Program-made: the position numbers and the translations under genes
The notes under the pieces: generated by a model
What the model was told of the DNA's origin: nothing
What the model saw: the letters and a program-made list of their open reading frames with translations, nothing else
The model's database searches: none
In this document: positions 1-8,680 of the stretch, in pieces
How the letters are laid out: each line of letters starts with the position of its first letter
Position numbering within the stretch: position 1 is the first letter of the stretch
Source of the DNA: Actinoplanes sp. N902-109
Lineage (GTDB): Bacteria > Actinomycetota > Actinomycetes > Mycobacteriales > Micromonosporaceae
DNA: 64,000 nucleotides
Direction: 5' to 3'
NCBI RefSeq assembly: GCF_000389965.1
Contig: NC_021191.1
Span: 8,123,501-8,187,500, forward strand

Positions 1-740
1 TCGACCGGCTTCGGCACCGGGACGGCGGGCACCTCCTCCGCCGGCTGCCCGGCCCGGGCGATCCGGGCACCACGAGCGCCGAGGGTCACCATCCACGTAC
101 CGACTCGGGCCAGCACCTCGGCCGTCGACCATCCGGTGCGTTCCAGCAGCAGAGCGGCCTCGTACTCGTTGGTCGTGAGGTAGGCGGCGCCGGTGACCAC
201 GTCGGCCGCCTGCTCGCCGGTCAAGCTGGCCAGCTGCTGCGACGGATCCGCGGCGAACGGCAAACCGGCCGCGCGGCAGTCGGCGGCGTACCGGAGCATC
301 GCGGCCGGGTCGTTCGGCCCGATGAGGACGAGGTCGAGCGCTCCGAGCGCGGTCACGTCGATCTCCACCGCCTCGGTCATCGCGCCGGCGTAGAAGGACG
401 CGATCTGGTTGTGCTCGACGTCGGTGGTGCAGACGAACCGTGCGGTGGCGTGCCTGGTGGACAGCCGCACTCCAGAGATGTCGACGCCGATGCCGGTCAG
501 CCATCGGCCGTACGCGCCGAAGTCATGACCGGCCGCACCCACCAGCAGCGGGGTGACGCCCAGGCGGGCCATGCCGGCGGCGACGTTGGCCGCCGTGCCG
601 CCGCGGCGCACCTGGAGGTCGTCGACGAGGAAGGACAACGAGACCGTGTCCAGGCTGTCGGCGAGCAGGTTGTCGGTGAAGCGGCCGGGGAAGCTCATCA
701 GGTGGTCGGTGGCGATCGATCCGGTGACGGCGACGCGCAT
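1..740 (-). CDS. PfkB-family carbohydrate/nucleoside kinase (C-terminus beyond window)
   Basis: ATP-dependent kinase of the ribokinase/adenosine kinase superfamily, cytosolic; it phosphorylates a sugar or nucleoside hydroxyl. About 246 residues are visible. The N-terminus MRVAVTGSIATDHLM is typical of the family, and the first PfkB signature region (RRGGTAANVAAGMARLG) lies near residues 45-61. The GAGD catalytic signature would be encoded beyond the left edge, so activity cannot be judged. The ATG at 740 is preceded by AAAGGA at good spacing. It lies 22 bp downstream of the MFS gene on the same strand, so the two may be cotranscribed. The substrate is not evident; adenosine kinase-like is the best guess. 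Confidence 0.85.
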   Translation of the reverse strand, partial: MRVAVTGSIATDHLMSFPGRFTDNLLADSLDTVSLSFLVDDLQVRRGGTAANVAAGMARLGVTPLLVGAAGHDFGAYGRWLTGIGVDISGVRLSTRHATARFVCTTDVEHNQIASFYAGAMTEAVEIDVTALGALDLVLIGPNDPAAMLRYAADCRAAGLPFAADPSQQLASLTGEQAADVVTGAAYLTTNEYEAALLLERTGWSTAEVLARVGTWMVTLGARGARIARAGQPAEEVPAVPVPKPV

Positions 741-762
741 GAGCGGTCCTTTCTGACTGCTT

Positions 763-1956
763 TCAGGTCAGGCGCGCGCTGCTGATCGCGAAGCGACCGC
801 AGACCAGCGCGCCGATCAGCCCCACCGCCGCGGCGACGAGCGGGATGGCGCGGAAACCCGCACCGGCGAGCAGGACGCTGCCCGCGGCCGCACCCAGCGA
901 CGTGCCCAGGTACATGACGCTGCTGTTCCAGGCCAGAATCGAGCCGGCCTGGGCGGGGAACGAGCTGACGAGCTGGGCCTGGTACGACGGGAGGCACGGG
1001 TAGGCCGCGACCGCGAACAAGCAGAGCAGCACGAGCAGCACCGGCGCAGGGGCGTGGATGGCCGCGGCCAGGGCCAGCAGCAGCACGGACAGCACGAGCA
1101 AGCCGGTCGTGGCGACCCGGCGGGCGCCGAACCGGTCGGCGAGGCGGCCACCGCTGAGGCTGCCGACGACCGCGCCGACGCCGTAGATCACCAGCGCGGT
1201 TGCCACCATGCCGGTCGGCAGGCCGGCCTCCTCGCGCAGACCGGTGCCGAGATAGGTGTAGAGCGAGTAGACCGCGAACGCCCACAGCCCGGTGACGCTG
1301 ACCGCACGGACCTTCACGGTGACCGGGAGGCGGTCCCCGGCCGCGACGGGGGGCGCGGCCGGGGCGTCTCGCCAGGCGACCGCGTTCACGGCCACCAGGA
1401 TCGCGGTCAGCAGGGCGAGCCCGACGAAGGCGGCCCGCCAGCCGAATGCCGCTGCCGCCAGCGTGCCGATGGGCGCGCCGGTGACCAGGGAGATCAGGAA
1501 ACCCGCCACGACCGTGGACATCCAGACACCCCGGCGGGCGGGCGGCGCGGTCTGGCCGATCAGCGCATAGACCGAGGGGCTCACCGCGGCGGCCGCGATG
1601 CCGGCCAGCACCCGGGCCGCCATCAGCACGGCGAACGTCGGGGCCAGCCCGGTCAGCAGGTTGGCCACGGCGAAGACCGCGAGCCCGGCCACCAGGACGG
1701 AGCGTCGGCCGAACCGGTCGGCGAGGGTGCCGAACCACGGTGCGCCGATGACGTACACGATCGAGAAGACGGTGACCGAGTTGCCGGCGGCCGCCGTCGA
1801 GACACCGTAGTCGCGGGACATGGCCGGCAGCAACGGCGAGACGACGAACAGGTCGGTGCCGACTATCAGCAGCGTGAGGAACCCGACGGCCAGATAGCCG
1901 CGGTGCTCCGGCATGGCGCGCTGCGGCGTCCGGCTGGCTGTCTCGATGTGGCTCAC
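763..1956 (-). CDS. MFS transporter, DHA1-type drug/sugar efflux
   Basis: A 397-residue 12-helix major facilitator protein, probably a proton-coupled efflux pump in the cytoplasmic membrane. The loop 2-3 motif A is clear (GTLADRFGRR, residues 76-85), and the length and hydrophobic pattern fit the AraJ/Bcr-like DHA1 group. The start is GTG at 1956 with a strong GAGGAGG ribosome site 5 bases upstream. It is divergent from a MarR-family gene with a dyad in the 90-bp gap, the usual arrangement for a repressor controlling a drug or metabolite exporter. The transported compound is unknown. Confidence 0.88.
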   Translation of the reverse strand: MSHIETASRTPQRAMPEHRGYLAVGFLTLLIVGTDLFVVSPLLPAMSRDYGVSTAAAGNSVTVFSIVYVIGAPWFGTLADRFGRRSVLVAGLAVFAVANLLTGLAPTFAVLMAARVLAGIAAAAVSPSVYALIGQTAPPARRGVWMSTVVAGFLISLVTGAPIGTLAAAAFGWRAAFVGLALLTAILVAVNAVAWRDAPAAPPVAAGDRLPVTVKVRAVSVTGLWAFAVYSLYTYLGTGLREEAGLPTGMVATALVIYGVGAVVGSLSGGRLADRFGARRVATTGLLVLSVLLLALAAAIHAPAPVLLVLLCLFAVAAYPCLPSYQAQLVSSFPAQAGSILAWNSSVMYLGTSLGAAAGSVLLAGAGFRAIPLVAAAVGLIGALVCGRFAISSARLT

Positions 1957-1986
1957 GGTGGCCTCCTCACGACGATCTCAACTACC

Positions 1987-2025
1987 TTCCTAGCATATTT
2001 CTTGCCAGGAAGATATTTGCTGGAA
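1987..2025. promoter_or_regulatory. Dyad operator between MFS and MarR genes
   Basis: An imperfect inverted repeat with arms of about 16 bases lies in the AT-richer intergenic region: the left arm begins TTCCTAGCATAT and the right arm ends ATATTTGCTGGAA, around a GCCAGG centre. It ends 21 bp before the MarR start and 30 bp before the MFS start. Position and symmetry fit a MarR binding site repressing both directions; this is inference. Confidence 0.6.
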
Positions 2026-2046
2026 AGTCACTGATAGCGTGGGGAC

Positions 2047-2559
2047 ATGCCCGACCAGGACTCTGTGGATGTGGTGCTCGAGCAGTGGGCCCGGACGCCG
2101 TACGACCTGCCGGTCGCACCGATGGCCGTGGCCAAGCGGGTCAGCCGCCTGGCACACCACCTGGACCAGCTCGCCCATCAGGCGCTGGCACCGCACGGCA
2201 TCGACCGGGGGCAGTACGACGTGCTCGCCGCGCTGCTGCGCAGCGGTCACCCGTACGAGTTGACCCCGACCGCGCTCAACCGGGCCGTGCTGATCTCCTC
2301 GGGCGGGCTGACCAAACGGCTCGCCCACCTCGAACAGCGTGGCCTGATCACCCGCCGGCTGGCCGCCGAGGACCGGCGCTCCCTGCTGGTCGCCCTCACC
2401 GAGACCGGACGCCAGGTCACCGCCGCCGCGACCGTCGAGCACGCGCGCACCCAGGCCGAGGCGCTGTCCGGCCTCTCCCCGGACGACCAGGCCACCCTGG
2501 CGGCCCTGCTGCGGGTGATCCTGATCGATCGGGAGAACGACCGGGCGCCGGCCGGCTAG
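2047..2559 (+). CDS. MarR-family transcriptional regulator
   Basis: A 170-residue winged-helix regulator. The recognition region is around residues 72-101 (LTPTALNRAVLISSGGLTKR), followed by the wing with the family's DRRS motif (residues 109-112). MarR proteins bind DNA as dimers and release it on binding phenolics or antibiotics. Its gene is divergent from the MFS exporter across 90 bp containing a dyad, so it most likely represses that exporter and itself. The start is ATG at 2047 with a GTGGGG-like ribosome site. The 3' end converges on the aldehyde dehydrogenase gene with a 4-bp overlap (2556-2559). Confidence 0.9.
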   Translation: MPDQDSVDVVLEQWARTPYDLPVAPMAVAKRVSRLAHHLDQLAHQALAPHGIDRGQYDVLAALLRSGHPYELTPTALNRAVLISSGGLTKRLAHLEQRGLITRRLAAEDRRSLLVALTETGRQVTAAATVEHARTQAEALSGLSPDDQATLAALLRVILIDRENDRAPAG

Positions 2560-4049
2560 CCGATCCCGCCCAGACAGAGGTACTTGAGGTCCAGGAACTC
2601 CTCGATGCCGTGCCGGGAGCCCTCCCGCCCCAGGCCGGACTCCTTGACCCCGCCGAACGGTGCGGTCTCCACCGACAGGAAGCCGGTGTTGACGCCGACC
2701 ATGCCGACCTCCAGGCCCTCGCTGACCCGCCACGAACGGGCCAGATCACGGGTCCAGAGATAGCCGGCCAGTCCCGACCGGGTGTTGTTCGCGAGCGCCA
2801 GCGCCTCCTGCTCGGAGCCGAACCGGGCGACCGCCGCCAGCGGCCCGAACGTCTCCTCGGTCATCACTCGCATGTCAGCGGTGACACCACCCACGAGCGC
2901 CGGGGTCACGAACCGGCTGCCGGGTTCGGTCTCGCCACCGGCGAGCAGGGCCGCCCCACGTCCGACGGCATCGGACAGATGGCCGGTCACCTTGGCCACC
3001 GCATCGTCATCGATCAGCGGACCGACGTCGGTGCCCTCATGAAAACCGTTGCCCACCCGCAGCGTGGCGATGCGCTCGGCAAACCGCGCGGTGAACTCCT
3101 CCGCGACCGAATCCTCGACCAGGAAACGGTTGGTGCACACGCAGGTCTGACCGGAGTGGCGGAACTTCGAGAGCACCGCGCCCTCCACCGCCGCGTCCAG
3201 GTCGGCGTCGGCGAAGACCAGGAAAGCCGCGTTGCCACCCAGTTCGAGCGACAATCGTTTGACCGTACGGGCACCGCGCTCGGCCAGCAGCTTGCCCACC
3301 TCGGTGGACCCGGTGAACGACAGCACGCGCACGGCGGGATGGTCGCACCAGACCCGCCCGATCGCCGGCGCGTCCCCGGTGATCACGTTGAGGGTGCCCG
3401 CGGGCAGACCGGACAGTTCGCCGAGGGCGGCCACCGCCAGCGCGGTGAGCGGGGTCTGCTCGGCCGGCTTCAGGACGACCGTGCAGCCGGCGGCGAGCGC
3501 CGGTGCCGCCTTGCGGGTCACCATGGCGGCCGGGAAGTTCCACGGCGTGATGCAGGCCGCCACCCCGGCCGCCTGCCGCAGCACCATGATCCGCGCGTCC
3601 GGCCGATGCCCGGGGATGATCTCGCCGGTGATCCGGGGCGCCTCGGCCGCGAAGAACGTCAGGAACGACGCCGCGTACTCGATCTCGGCGCTCGCCTCGG
3701 CCAGCGGCTTGCCCTGCTCGAGGGTGAGGATCGCGGCCAGATCGGCGCGCCGTTCCCGCAGTGCCGCCGCCCACCGGTCCAGCACCGCGGCCCGGTCCTT
3801 GGCCGTGCGCCGGGCCCACAACTGCTGCGCCCGGCCGGCCGCCGCCACGGCCGCGTCCGCCTCGGCCGCGCCCATCAGCGGTACCCGCCCGATCGTCGCA
3901 CCGGTGGCGGGGTCGTCCACCGCGAACGTCCGGCCGTCGAGCGCCGCCTGCCATCGGCCGTCGATCAGGCAGGAGTCCCGCAACAGCTGCCGCGCGCCCG
4001 GCGGCAGCGCAGCGAGCCCGGTCGGTGCGGTGCTCAGCACTGAACTCAT
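2556..4049 (-). CDS. NAD(P)-dependent aldehyde dehydrogenase (succinate-semialdehyde dehydrogenase-like)
   Basis: A 497-residue ALDH that oxidises an aldehyde to a carboxylate. The TPWNFP cofactor motif is at 169-174, the general-base Glu269 lies in LELGGN and the nucleophile Cys303 in GQTCVC. The Cys303-x-Cys305 pair resembles GabD-type enzymes. An open frame continues upstream to 4667, but that stretch is out-of-frame reading of the next gene; ATG 4049 is preceded by AAGGGAGC at proper spacing. It sits 25 bp behind the HAD phosphatase gene and is the last gene of the eight-gene metK-to-ALDH operon, so the true substrate may be a pathway aldehyde rather than succinate semialdehyde. Confidence 0.88.
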   Translation of the reverse strand: MSSVLSTAPTGLAALPPGARQLLRDSCLIDGRWQAALDGRTFAVDDPATGATIGRVPLMGAAEADAAVAAAGRAQQLWARRTAKDRAAVLDRWAAALRERRADLAAILTLEQGKPLAEASAEIEYAASFLTFFAAEAPRITGEIIPGHRPDARIMVLRQAAGVAACITPWNFPAAMVTRKAAPALAAGCTVVLKPAEQTPLTALAVAALGELSGLPAGTLNVITGDAPAIGRVWCDHPAVRVLSFTGSTEVGKLLAERGARTVKRLSLELGGNAAFLVFADADLDAAVEGAVLSKFRHSGQTCVCTNRFLVEDSVAEEFTARFAERIATLRVGNGFHEGTDVGPLIDDDAVAKVTGHLSDAVGRGAALLAGGETEPGSRFVTPALVGGVTADMRVMTEETFGPLAAVARFGSEQEALALANNTRSGLAGYLWTRDLARSWRVSEGLEVGMVGVNTGFLSVETAPFGGVKESGLGREGSRHGIEEFLDLKYLCLGGIG

Positions 4050-4074
4050 GGTCACTGCTCCCTTCGTGGTGGCA

Positions 4075-4755
4075 TCAGCACGGCGCGAGCACCCGCCAGC
4101 CGTGCTCGTCGGCCAATCCGCGCAGGCCGGGGTCCTCCGACACCAGCACCGCGTTGCCCACCTCGGCCAGCATCGGCGCGTCCGACCGGTCGTCGCCGTA
4201 CGCCCAGCAGCCAGCCGGATCGGCGCCGTGCGCGACGAGAAAACGCCGGACCGCCTCGGCCTTGCCCGCCCCGATGGTCTGCGGCGGCACGATCCGGCCC
4301 GTGTACCGGCCGGCCCGTACCTGGACCCGGGTGGCGAGCAGCTCGGTGACGCCCAGTTCATCGGCGATCGGCCGGAGGATGTCCACCATCGAGCCGGAGA
4401 CGAAGACCACGGTGTCCCCGGCATCCTGGTGCCGGCGCAGCGCATCGACGACGAAGGGGAAGTAGAAGTCGCCGACGCCGGCCCGGGTGCGCTGGTACCA
4501 CTGCTGCGCGGCGGCGGCGACCCGAGCCGGGCGGCGGCCCCGGAAGCTGCGGTAGTACATGCGGTTGAGGTCCTCGCGTGGCCGGCCGGACCGCTCGTAC
4601 CGGCGGCGACGCGCTTCGAAACGAGCCGATCGCGCCGCTCCGAGCAGACCGGGAGCCAGGCCCGCATTGCGGTAGTAGTAGTCCTGGAAGCTGAACATGG
4701 TCTTGAATCGCACCAGGGTGCCGTCCACGTCGAAGAAGGCGTACCTGCCGGTCAC
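4075..4755 (-). CDS. HAD-IB family phosphatase
   Basis: A 226-residue haloacid-dehalogenase-type phosphatase of the SerB-like IB subgroup, removing a phosphate via an aspartyl-phosphate. Motif I is DVDGT with Asp9 and Asp11, motif II is Ser120 in FVSGS, and motifs III/IV are Lys165 and GDDRSD (Asp188, Asp189, Asp192). The start is taken as GTG 4755, overlapping the stop of the methyltransferase gene by four bases (GTGA); a longer reading to 4839 would lie inside that gene and adds no conserved residues. In the operon context it could dephosphorylate an acyl-phosphotriose-type intermediate, as required in gamma-butyrolactone synthesis. That role is inference. Confidence 0.85.
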   Translation of the reverse strand: MTGRYAFFDVDGTLVRFKTMFSFQDYYYRNAGLAPGLLGAARSARFEARRRRYERSGRPREDLNRMYYRSFRGRRPARVAAAAQQWYQRTRAGVGDFYFPFVVDALRRHQDAGDTVVFVSGSMVDILRPIADELGVTELLATRVQVRAGRYTGRIVPPQTIGAGKAEAVRRFLVAHGADPAGCWAYGDDRSDAPMLAEVGNAVLVSEDPGLRGLADEHGWRVLAPC

Positions 4756-5570
4756 GCCTTGGCTCCGCTGACCACGAAGCCGGCGAACGAGGCGAAGAAC
4801 GTGCCCCGGCTCTGCGCCTCGGCCAGCGGCAGCCACCACGCGGCGAGCTCTTCCCGGGACAGCTCCAGTGCACCGCTGGCCTGCGCACCGGCGAGCCGGC
4901 CGGACGTCATCCTCTCGAAGAAATGAAACGGCATGACCACCGTGTGCGGGCGTACCTCGATGTCCCGCAGCCCCCGGTCCCGGTAACGCCGGAGCAGCTG
5001 ACGACCGCTCCAGTTGTTGCGGTGCCCGTCCGAGAACGCCCGGATCACCTCCCGGGTGGCGGTCCGGTCCGGGTGGTCGATGACCATGGTGTCGAAGTCG
5101 TAGTCGTACGCGGACAGCCGTCCCCCCGGGCGCAGCACGCGGACCAGCTCGTCCAGCCCGGCCTCGATGTCGTCGCAGTGCATCAGCACCAGCTTGGCGC
5201 GCGCACCGTCGAACGAGGCATCCGCGAAGGGCAGCGCGCGCAGGTCCGCCGACCGGTACTCGACCGGGAGGTCCCGCCCGCTGCCCCGCCGCCGGGCTTC
5301 CTGGAGCATCGTGTCGCTGGGGTCGGTGATCACCACCTTGCCGGTCGGGCCGACCAGATGGGAGATCTCGCGGGCGTCGTCCCCGGTGCCACAGCCGACC
5401 TCGAGGATCGTCCGGCCGTACAGCTCCCGGCCGAGTCCCTCGGCGAGGTCGCTGCGGATGCGCCCGTACTGCGGAAGCGAGTTGGCCAGGTCCATGAAGT
5501 CGATGAACCAGGTGGCGTCGGGGGCACTGTCCACGGTGGTGAAGTTGCTGATGTTGCCGACGGCGGTCAT
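4752..5570 (-). CDS. SAM-dependent class I methyltransferase
   Basis: A 272-residue Rossmann-fold methyltransferase. The SAM-binding motif I is ILEVGCGTGD (residues 55-64); the acidic ribose-binding position follows at ITDPSD; post-I and motif III elements (LVRVLRPGGRL) are present. It resembles small-molecule (UbiE/COQ5-like) methyltransferases rather than DNA or protein enzymes. The start ATG at 5570 overlaps the stop of the AfsA-hotdog gene, and its own stop overlaps the HAD start, so the three are translationally coupled. SAM would come from the metK gene heading the same operon. The acceptor is unknown. Confidence 0.87.
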   Translation of the reverse strand: MTAVGNISNFTTVDSAPDATWFIDFMDLANSLPQYGRIRSDLAEGLGRELYGRTILEVGCGTGDDAREISHLVGPTGKVVITDPSDTMLQEARRRGSGRDLPVEYRSADLRALPFADASFDGARAKLVLMHCDDIEAGLDELVRVLRPGGRLSAYDYDFDTMVIDHPDRTATREVIRAFSDGHRNNWSGRQLLRRYRDRGLRDIEVRPHTVVMPFHFFERMTSGRLAGAQASGALELSREELAAWWLPLAEAQSRGTFFASFAGFVVSGAKA

Positions 5571-6310
5571 GACGTTGCGTCCTTTCTGTCCCGGGCGGTG
5601 GCGGCGGAGGCGGCAGCGATCTGCCGGGCGACGGCCTGACGGGCGGCCAGGGCCTCCTGTTTGGCGCTGAGGTTCTCGGCGACGGTCAGATAGGTGCCAC
5701 GGATCTCGGCGGCGGTCCGGCCGTTCTGCCGCACGCGGACCCGGCACCGGTAGGTCTGCTGCATCCGGCCGGGCACGCACTCGATCAGCTCGTAGTGCAG
5801 CGTGGTGGGCAACGGGAAGACGAGTTGCTGGAACGAAGCGGCGATGTCGGTGACGACGAACCGCAACGCGGCGGCGTCCTGGCGCAGGAAGCGCTCGGTG
5901 ACTGCGGTCCACGTCTGGCGGGCTGCCTCGATGAGGGCCACGGCCGGGATGTGCTGACCGGTGAGATGGTCCTCGATCACTTCGTTGCGCTCGTCGAGGA
6001 TCAGCTCCGCCACGTACGTCCCGTCGCCGGCGTCGGCCGGGACGCCGATCATCACGTTGCGGGACTGGTGTTTGTGGGTCAGCGCGGCGTTGGCCGGCAC
6101 CGGTGGTGGCATGTCCGCCGGTGTGCGTCCGGCCAGCGTGGCGAGTTGCTCGGCGGACAGCCCCTGCCCGGCCACCACCGGCGTGCCGGCATCGGGGCCC
6201 GCGGCGGGGTCGAAGACCCGGGAGGCGGCGACCGTGCCGGGATTGGCGAGGAAGTTCTCGAAGCGATCGCCGACGGCAATCATCGGCTGGTGTTCGGTAC
6301 TGGTCATCAT
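5567..6310 (-). CDS. AfsA-type hotdog domain protein
   Basis: A 247-residue protein with a hotdog fold of the AfsA family, which in A-factor synthesis transfers a beta-ketoacyl group from ACP to dihydroxyacetone phosphate. Family landmarks are His79-Lys80 in the THK motif and the helix IPAVALIEAARQ ending Arg131-Gln132, matching the conserved E-x-x-RQ helix. Only one hotdog copy is recognisable (about 75-210), whereas classical AfsA carries two; the C-terminal tail is Ala-rich. Two adjacent ATGs exist (6310, 6307); the second has better spacing from GGAAGG. It lies 22 bp after the ACP gene, a natural donor partner. An acyl-transferase or thioester-processing role is inferred; a dehydratase or thioesterase cannot be excluded. 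Confidence 0.75.
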   Translation of the reverse strand: MMTSTEHQPMIAVGDRFENFLANPGTVAASRVFDPAAGPDAGTPVVAGQGLSAEQLATLAGRTPADMPPPVPANAALTHKHQSRNVMIGVPADAGDGTYVAELILDERNEVIEDHLTGQHIPAVALIEAARQTWTAVTERFLRQDAAALRFVVTDIAASFQQLVFPLPTTLHYELIECVPGRMQQTYRCRVRVRQNGRTAAEIRGTYLTVAENLSAKQEALAARQAVARQIAAASAATARDRKDATS

Positions 6311-6332
6311 CCTGCCTTCCGTCGGTCGTGCC

Positions 6333-6596
6333 TCAGGCGGCGGCCAGGGCCCGCTCGTACGCGCCGGCGAGGTCGTCGACCGTGCGCACGTCGGCCACCA
6401 CGGCGTCGGTGGCGAACGGGTCGACGCCCAGCTCCTGCTCGAGGCGCAGGATGACGCGGGCGAACATGAGCGACTCGAGGCCCAGGTCGGTGATCGGGGT
6501 GTCGCCCGCCAGTTCCGCGGGCGGCACGGGCTGACCCTCCTCCTGGAGCACCTCGCGGATCTCCCGCCGTACGGCGTGGTGAACGTTGTTCAGCAT
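6333..6596 (-). CDS. Acyl carrier protein
   Basis: An 87-residue stand-alone carrier protein. The phosphopantetheine attachment site is Ser42 in DLGLESLMF, in the expected position after a short helix and loop, and the rest has the four-helix acidic pattern. The start overlaps the end of the SDR gene by 7 bp, so the two are translationally coupled. It most likely carries the acyl group activated by the AMP ligase and presents it to the SDR and AfsA-type protein. No phosphopantetheinyl transferase or ketosynthase is in the window, so activation and any chain extension must rely on other loci. Confidence 0.9.
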   Translation of the reverse strand: MLNNVHHAVRREIREVLQEEGQPVPPAELAGDTPITDLGLESLMFARVILRLEQELGVDPFATDAVVADVRTVDDLAGAYERALAAA

Positions 6597-7327
6597 GTGA
6601 GTCCTCCGTCTACGACGAGCACTTGCCCGGTGATGAACGAGGCGGCCGGGGAGACCAGGAACAGCACGGCATCCGCCACGTCCGTGGCATCGGCGAGCCG
6701 GCCGAGCGGGGTACGCCGGGCGATCCGCTCCCGGTTGACTGGTGTCACGGCGGCCGTCAGATCGCTGTCGAAGAAGCCCGGCACGACCGAGTTGACCCGG
6801 ATGTTGAGCGCGCCGAGTTCCCGGGCGAGGCTCCTGCCGAAGCCGTCGAGCCCCGCCTTGGTCGCGGCGTAGGCGGCAACGCCGCGATAGCCACGGATCG
6901 CGTTGATGGACGAGATGTTGACGATCTGGCCGCAGCCCTGCAGCGCCATGGTCTTGACGCAGTGCTGGGTCAGCATGATCGGGGCGATCAGGTTGGCCTC
7001 GACCAGTTCACGTACCTGCCGGGCCGGGGTGGTGAGCAGCAGCCCCTGCCCGAGGGCCGCGGCGTTGTTGACGAGCAGGTCTATCCGCCCGAAGCGGGCC
7101 AGCACACCCTTGTGCAACTCGGCGAGGGAGGCCAGGTCGGACAGGTCGGCGGTCTGCCAGTGGAAGCGGCCGGGTTCCCGGTCAGCGGTCCGATCGGTGA
7201 ACTCGCTCGGCTTGCGGCTGCAGGTCGCCACCCGCCAGCCGGTCTCCAGCAACCGGGTGACCAGGACCTGGCCGAGACCGCGGCTGCCGCCGGTGATCAG
7301 GGCCACCGGCGCCGGGGCGCTCGTCAT
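6590..7327 (-). CDS. Short-chain dehydrogenase/reductase, FabG-like
   Basis: A 245-residue NAD(P)-dependent SDR. The cofactor motif GGSRGLG is at 13-19, the NNAA motif near 87-90, and the catalytic residues are Ser140, Tyr153 and Lys157 (YAATK). The C-terminal VDGG close resembles FabG-type 3-oxoacyl reductases. It overlaps the AMP ligase gene by four bases (ATGA, 7324-7327) and the ACP gene by seven, so it probably reduces an ACP-bound or derived keto intermediate. In butyrolactone pathways a reductase acts after AfsA; an analogous step is possible here but not shown. Confidence 0.88.
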   Translation of the reverse strand: MTSAPAPVALITGGSRGLGQVLVTRLLETGWRVATCSRKPSEFTDRTADREPGRFHWQTADLSDLASLAELHKGVLARFGRIDLLVNNAAALGQGLLLTTPARQVRELVEANLIAPIMLTQHCVKTMALQGCGQIVNISSINAIRGYRGVAAYAATKAGLDGFGRSLARELGALNIRVNSVVPGFFDSDLTAAVTPVNRERIARRTPLGRLADATDVADAVLFLVSPAASFITGQVLVVDGGLTC

Positions 7328-8667
7328 GCCGCGGCCCGGACCTTCTTGAACCGGTCGGAGTGCTGGGCGGCGTCCGACACCTCGATCAACGCCGGGACCT
7401 TGAACGGCTCGAGCTCGTCCCGGCAGTGGCCGCGGGCGGTCCGGCGCACGGCCTCCGGGTCCGCCCCGTCGGCCAGCCGCAGCACGGCTCGGACGATCAT
7501 CCCGGTGACCGGGCTGCGCGCCCCGCTGACGGTGGCCTCGGCGACGCCGGGTACCTGCAGGAGAACGCCCTCCACCTCGTTGGGATAGACCTTCTCGCCA
7601 CCCACGTTGATGATCTCGGAACGGCGGCCCAGGATCCGGACCCAGTCCCCGTCGACCTCGACGACGTCCTGGGTGTTGAAGTAGCCGTCCTCATCGAAGT
7701 CGGCGACGGCGTTGAGGTAACCCAGCATCGCCATGTCCGAGCGGATCCAGAGGATGCCGTCAACGATCTTGTGGTCGAAGCCGGCGCCGCCGAGCTTCAC
7801 CCAGAGGGTGTCGTCATCGCGCGACTTGGTCGGCAGGATCCCCAGTTCGCTGAGCCCGTAGGTCTGCTTGAGCCGGACGCCGGGCAGGGCGGTGCGCAGC
7901 CGCTGCAGCGTCTCCACCGGCATCGGTTCGGTGCCGTAGGTGACGAGCCGCAGCGCGTCGGCCTGATGCCGCTCGTACGCCCGGGACACCAGCACCATGT
8001 TGAGGAACGTCGGAGTGGTGGGCAGCACCTCCACCCGGTGCCGGGCCAGGGCCTCGAAGACGGCGTCCGGCGTCCGGGTGGCCACGGTGACCACCGTGCC
8101 GCCATGGCTGAGCGTGTGCAGCAGCGTGTTGATGCCGCCGATGTGGTCGAGGCTCAGGAATGTCAGGATGCGTTGCCGGCGTCCGCGGCCGTGGTAGCGA
8201 GCGAGCACCTTGGTGAAGTCGAGGACCGATGCCTTGCACCGGCCGGAGGTGCCGGAGCTGAACAGCACCAGACCGGGGCGCCGGTCGGCACGCAGCCGGT
8301 CGTACAGCGGGTGCGCAGCGGTCATGCCGCTGGGCTCGGCCTGCCGATCACCGTCCGGGCTCACGGCCACGACGATCTCCGGGCGGGCGATGTCACGGTA
8401 CTCGGCCCGCTTGGCCGGTGACGGTGACCCGATCGGCGCGACGATGGCCCCGAGGGTCACCAAAGCGATCAACGCGGCACAGCCGTGCACGGTGCACGGC
8501 GAGGCGAGCTCGACCACCGTGCCCGCGGTGACGCCCTGCCGCGTCAGGTAGCGCTGCCAGTCCCGGACCATGCCGGCCAGGTCGGTGTAGTCGTACACGT
8601 GCCCGTCGAAGACCACGGCTTCGTTCGAGCCGAAGCCCGCCAGACGGGTCAGAAAGGGATGTTCCAC
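7324..8667 (-). CDS. Acyl-AMP ligase (ANL superfamily adenylating enzyme)
   Basis: A 447-residue adenylating enzyme, short for the family, which activates a carboxylic acid as acyl-adenylate and probably transfers it to the neighbouring ACP. The phosphate-binding A3 motif LFSSGTSGRCKA is at 135-146; the A5 motif YGLSELG, the A7/A8 region (TQDVVEVDGDWVRILGR, then the hinge and GGEKVYPNEVE) and a C-terminal lysine in RFKKVR (441/442) are present. It follows metK by 13 bp and overlaps the SDR gene. The substrate cannot be read from the sequence; aryl or fatty acids are both possible. Confidence 0.87.
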   Translation of the reverse strand: MEHPFLTRLAGFGSNEAVVFDGHVYDYTDLAGMVRDWQRYLTRQGVTAGTVVELASPCTVHGCAALIALVTLGAIVAPIGSPSPAKRAEYRDIARPEIVVAVSPDGDRQAEPSGMTAAHPLYDRLRADRRPGLVLFSSGTSGRCKASVLDFTKVLARYHGRGRRQRILTFLSLDHIGGINTLLHTLSHGGTVVTVATRTPDAVFEALARHRVEVLPTTPTFLNMVLVSRAYERHQADALRLVTYGTEPMPVETLQRLRTALPGVRLKQTYGLSELGILPTKSRDDDTLWVKLGGAGFDHKIVDGILWIRSDMAMLGYLNAVADFDEDGYFNTQDVVEVDGDWVRILGRRSEIINVGGEKVYPNEVEGVLLQVPGVAEATVSGARSPVTGMIVRAVLRLADGADPEAVRRTARGHCRDELEPFKVPALIEVSDAAQHSDRFKKVRAAA

Positions 8668-8680
8668 GGGTCAGACTCCT

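Noticed and set aside
4050..4667. N-terminal extension of the aldehyde dehydrogenase to 703 residues, as a fusion with the HAD region
   Set aside because: The extension is the HAD gene read in a wrong frame; a good ribosome site and conserved N-terminus support ATG 4049.
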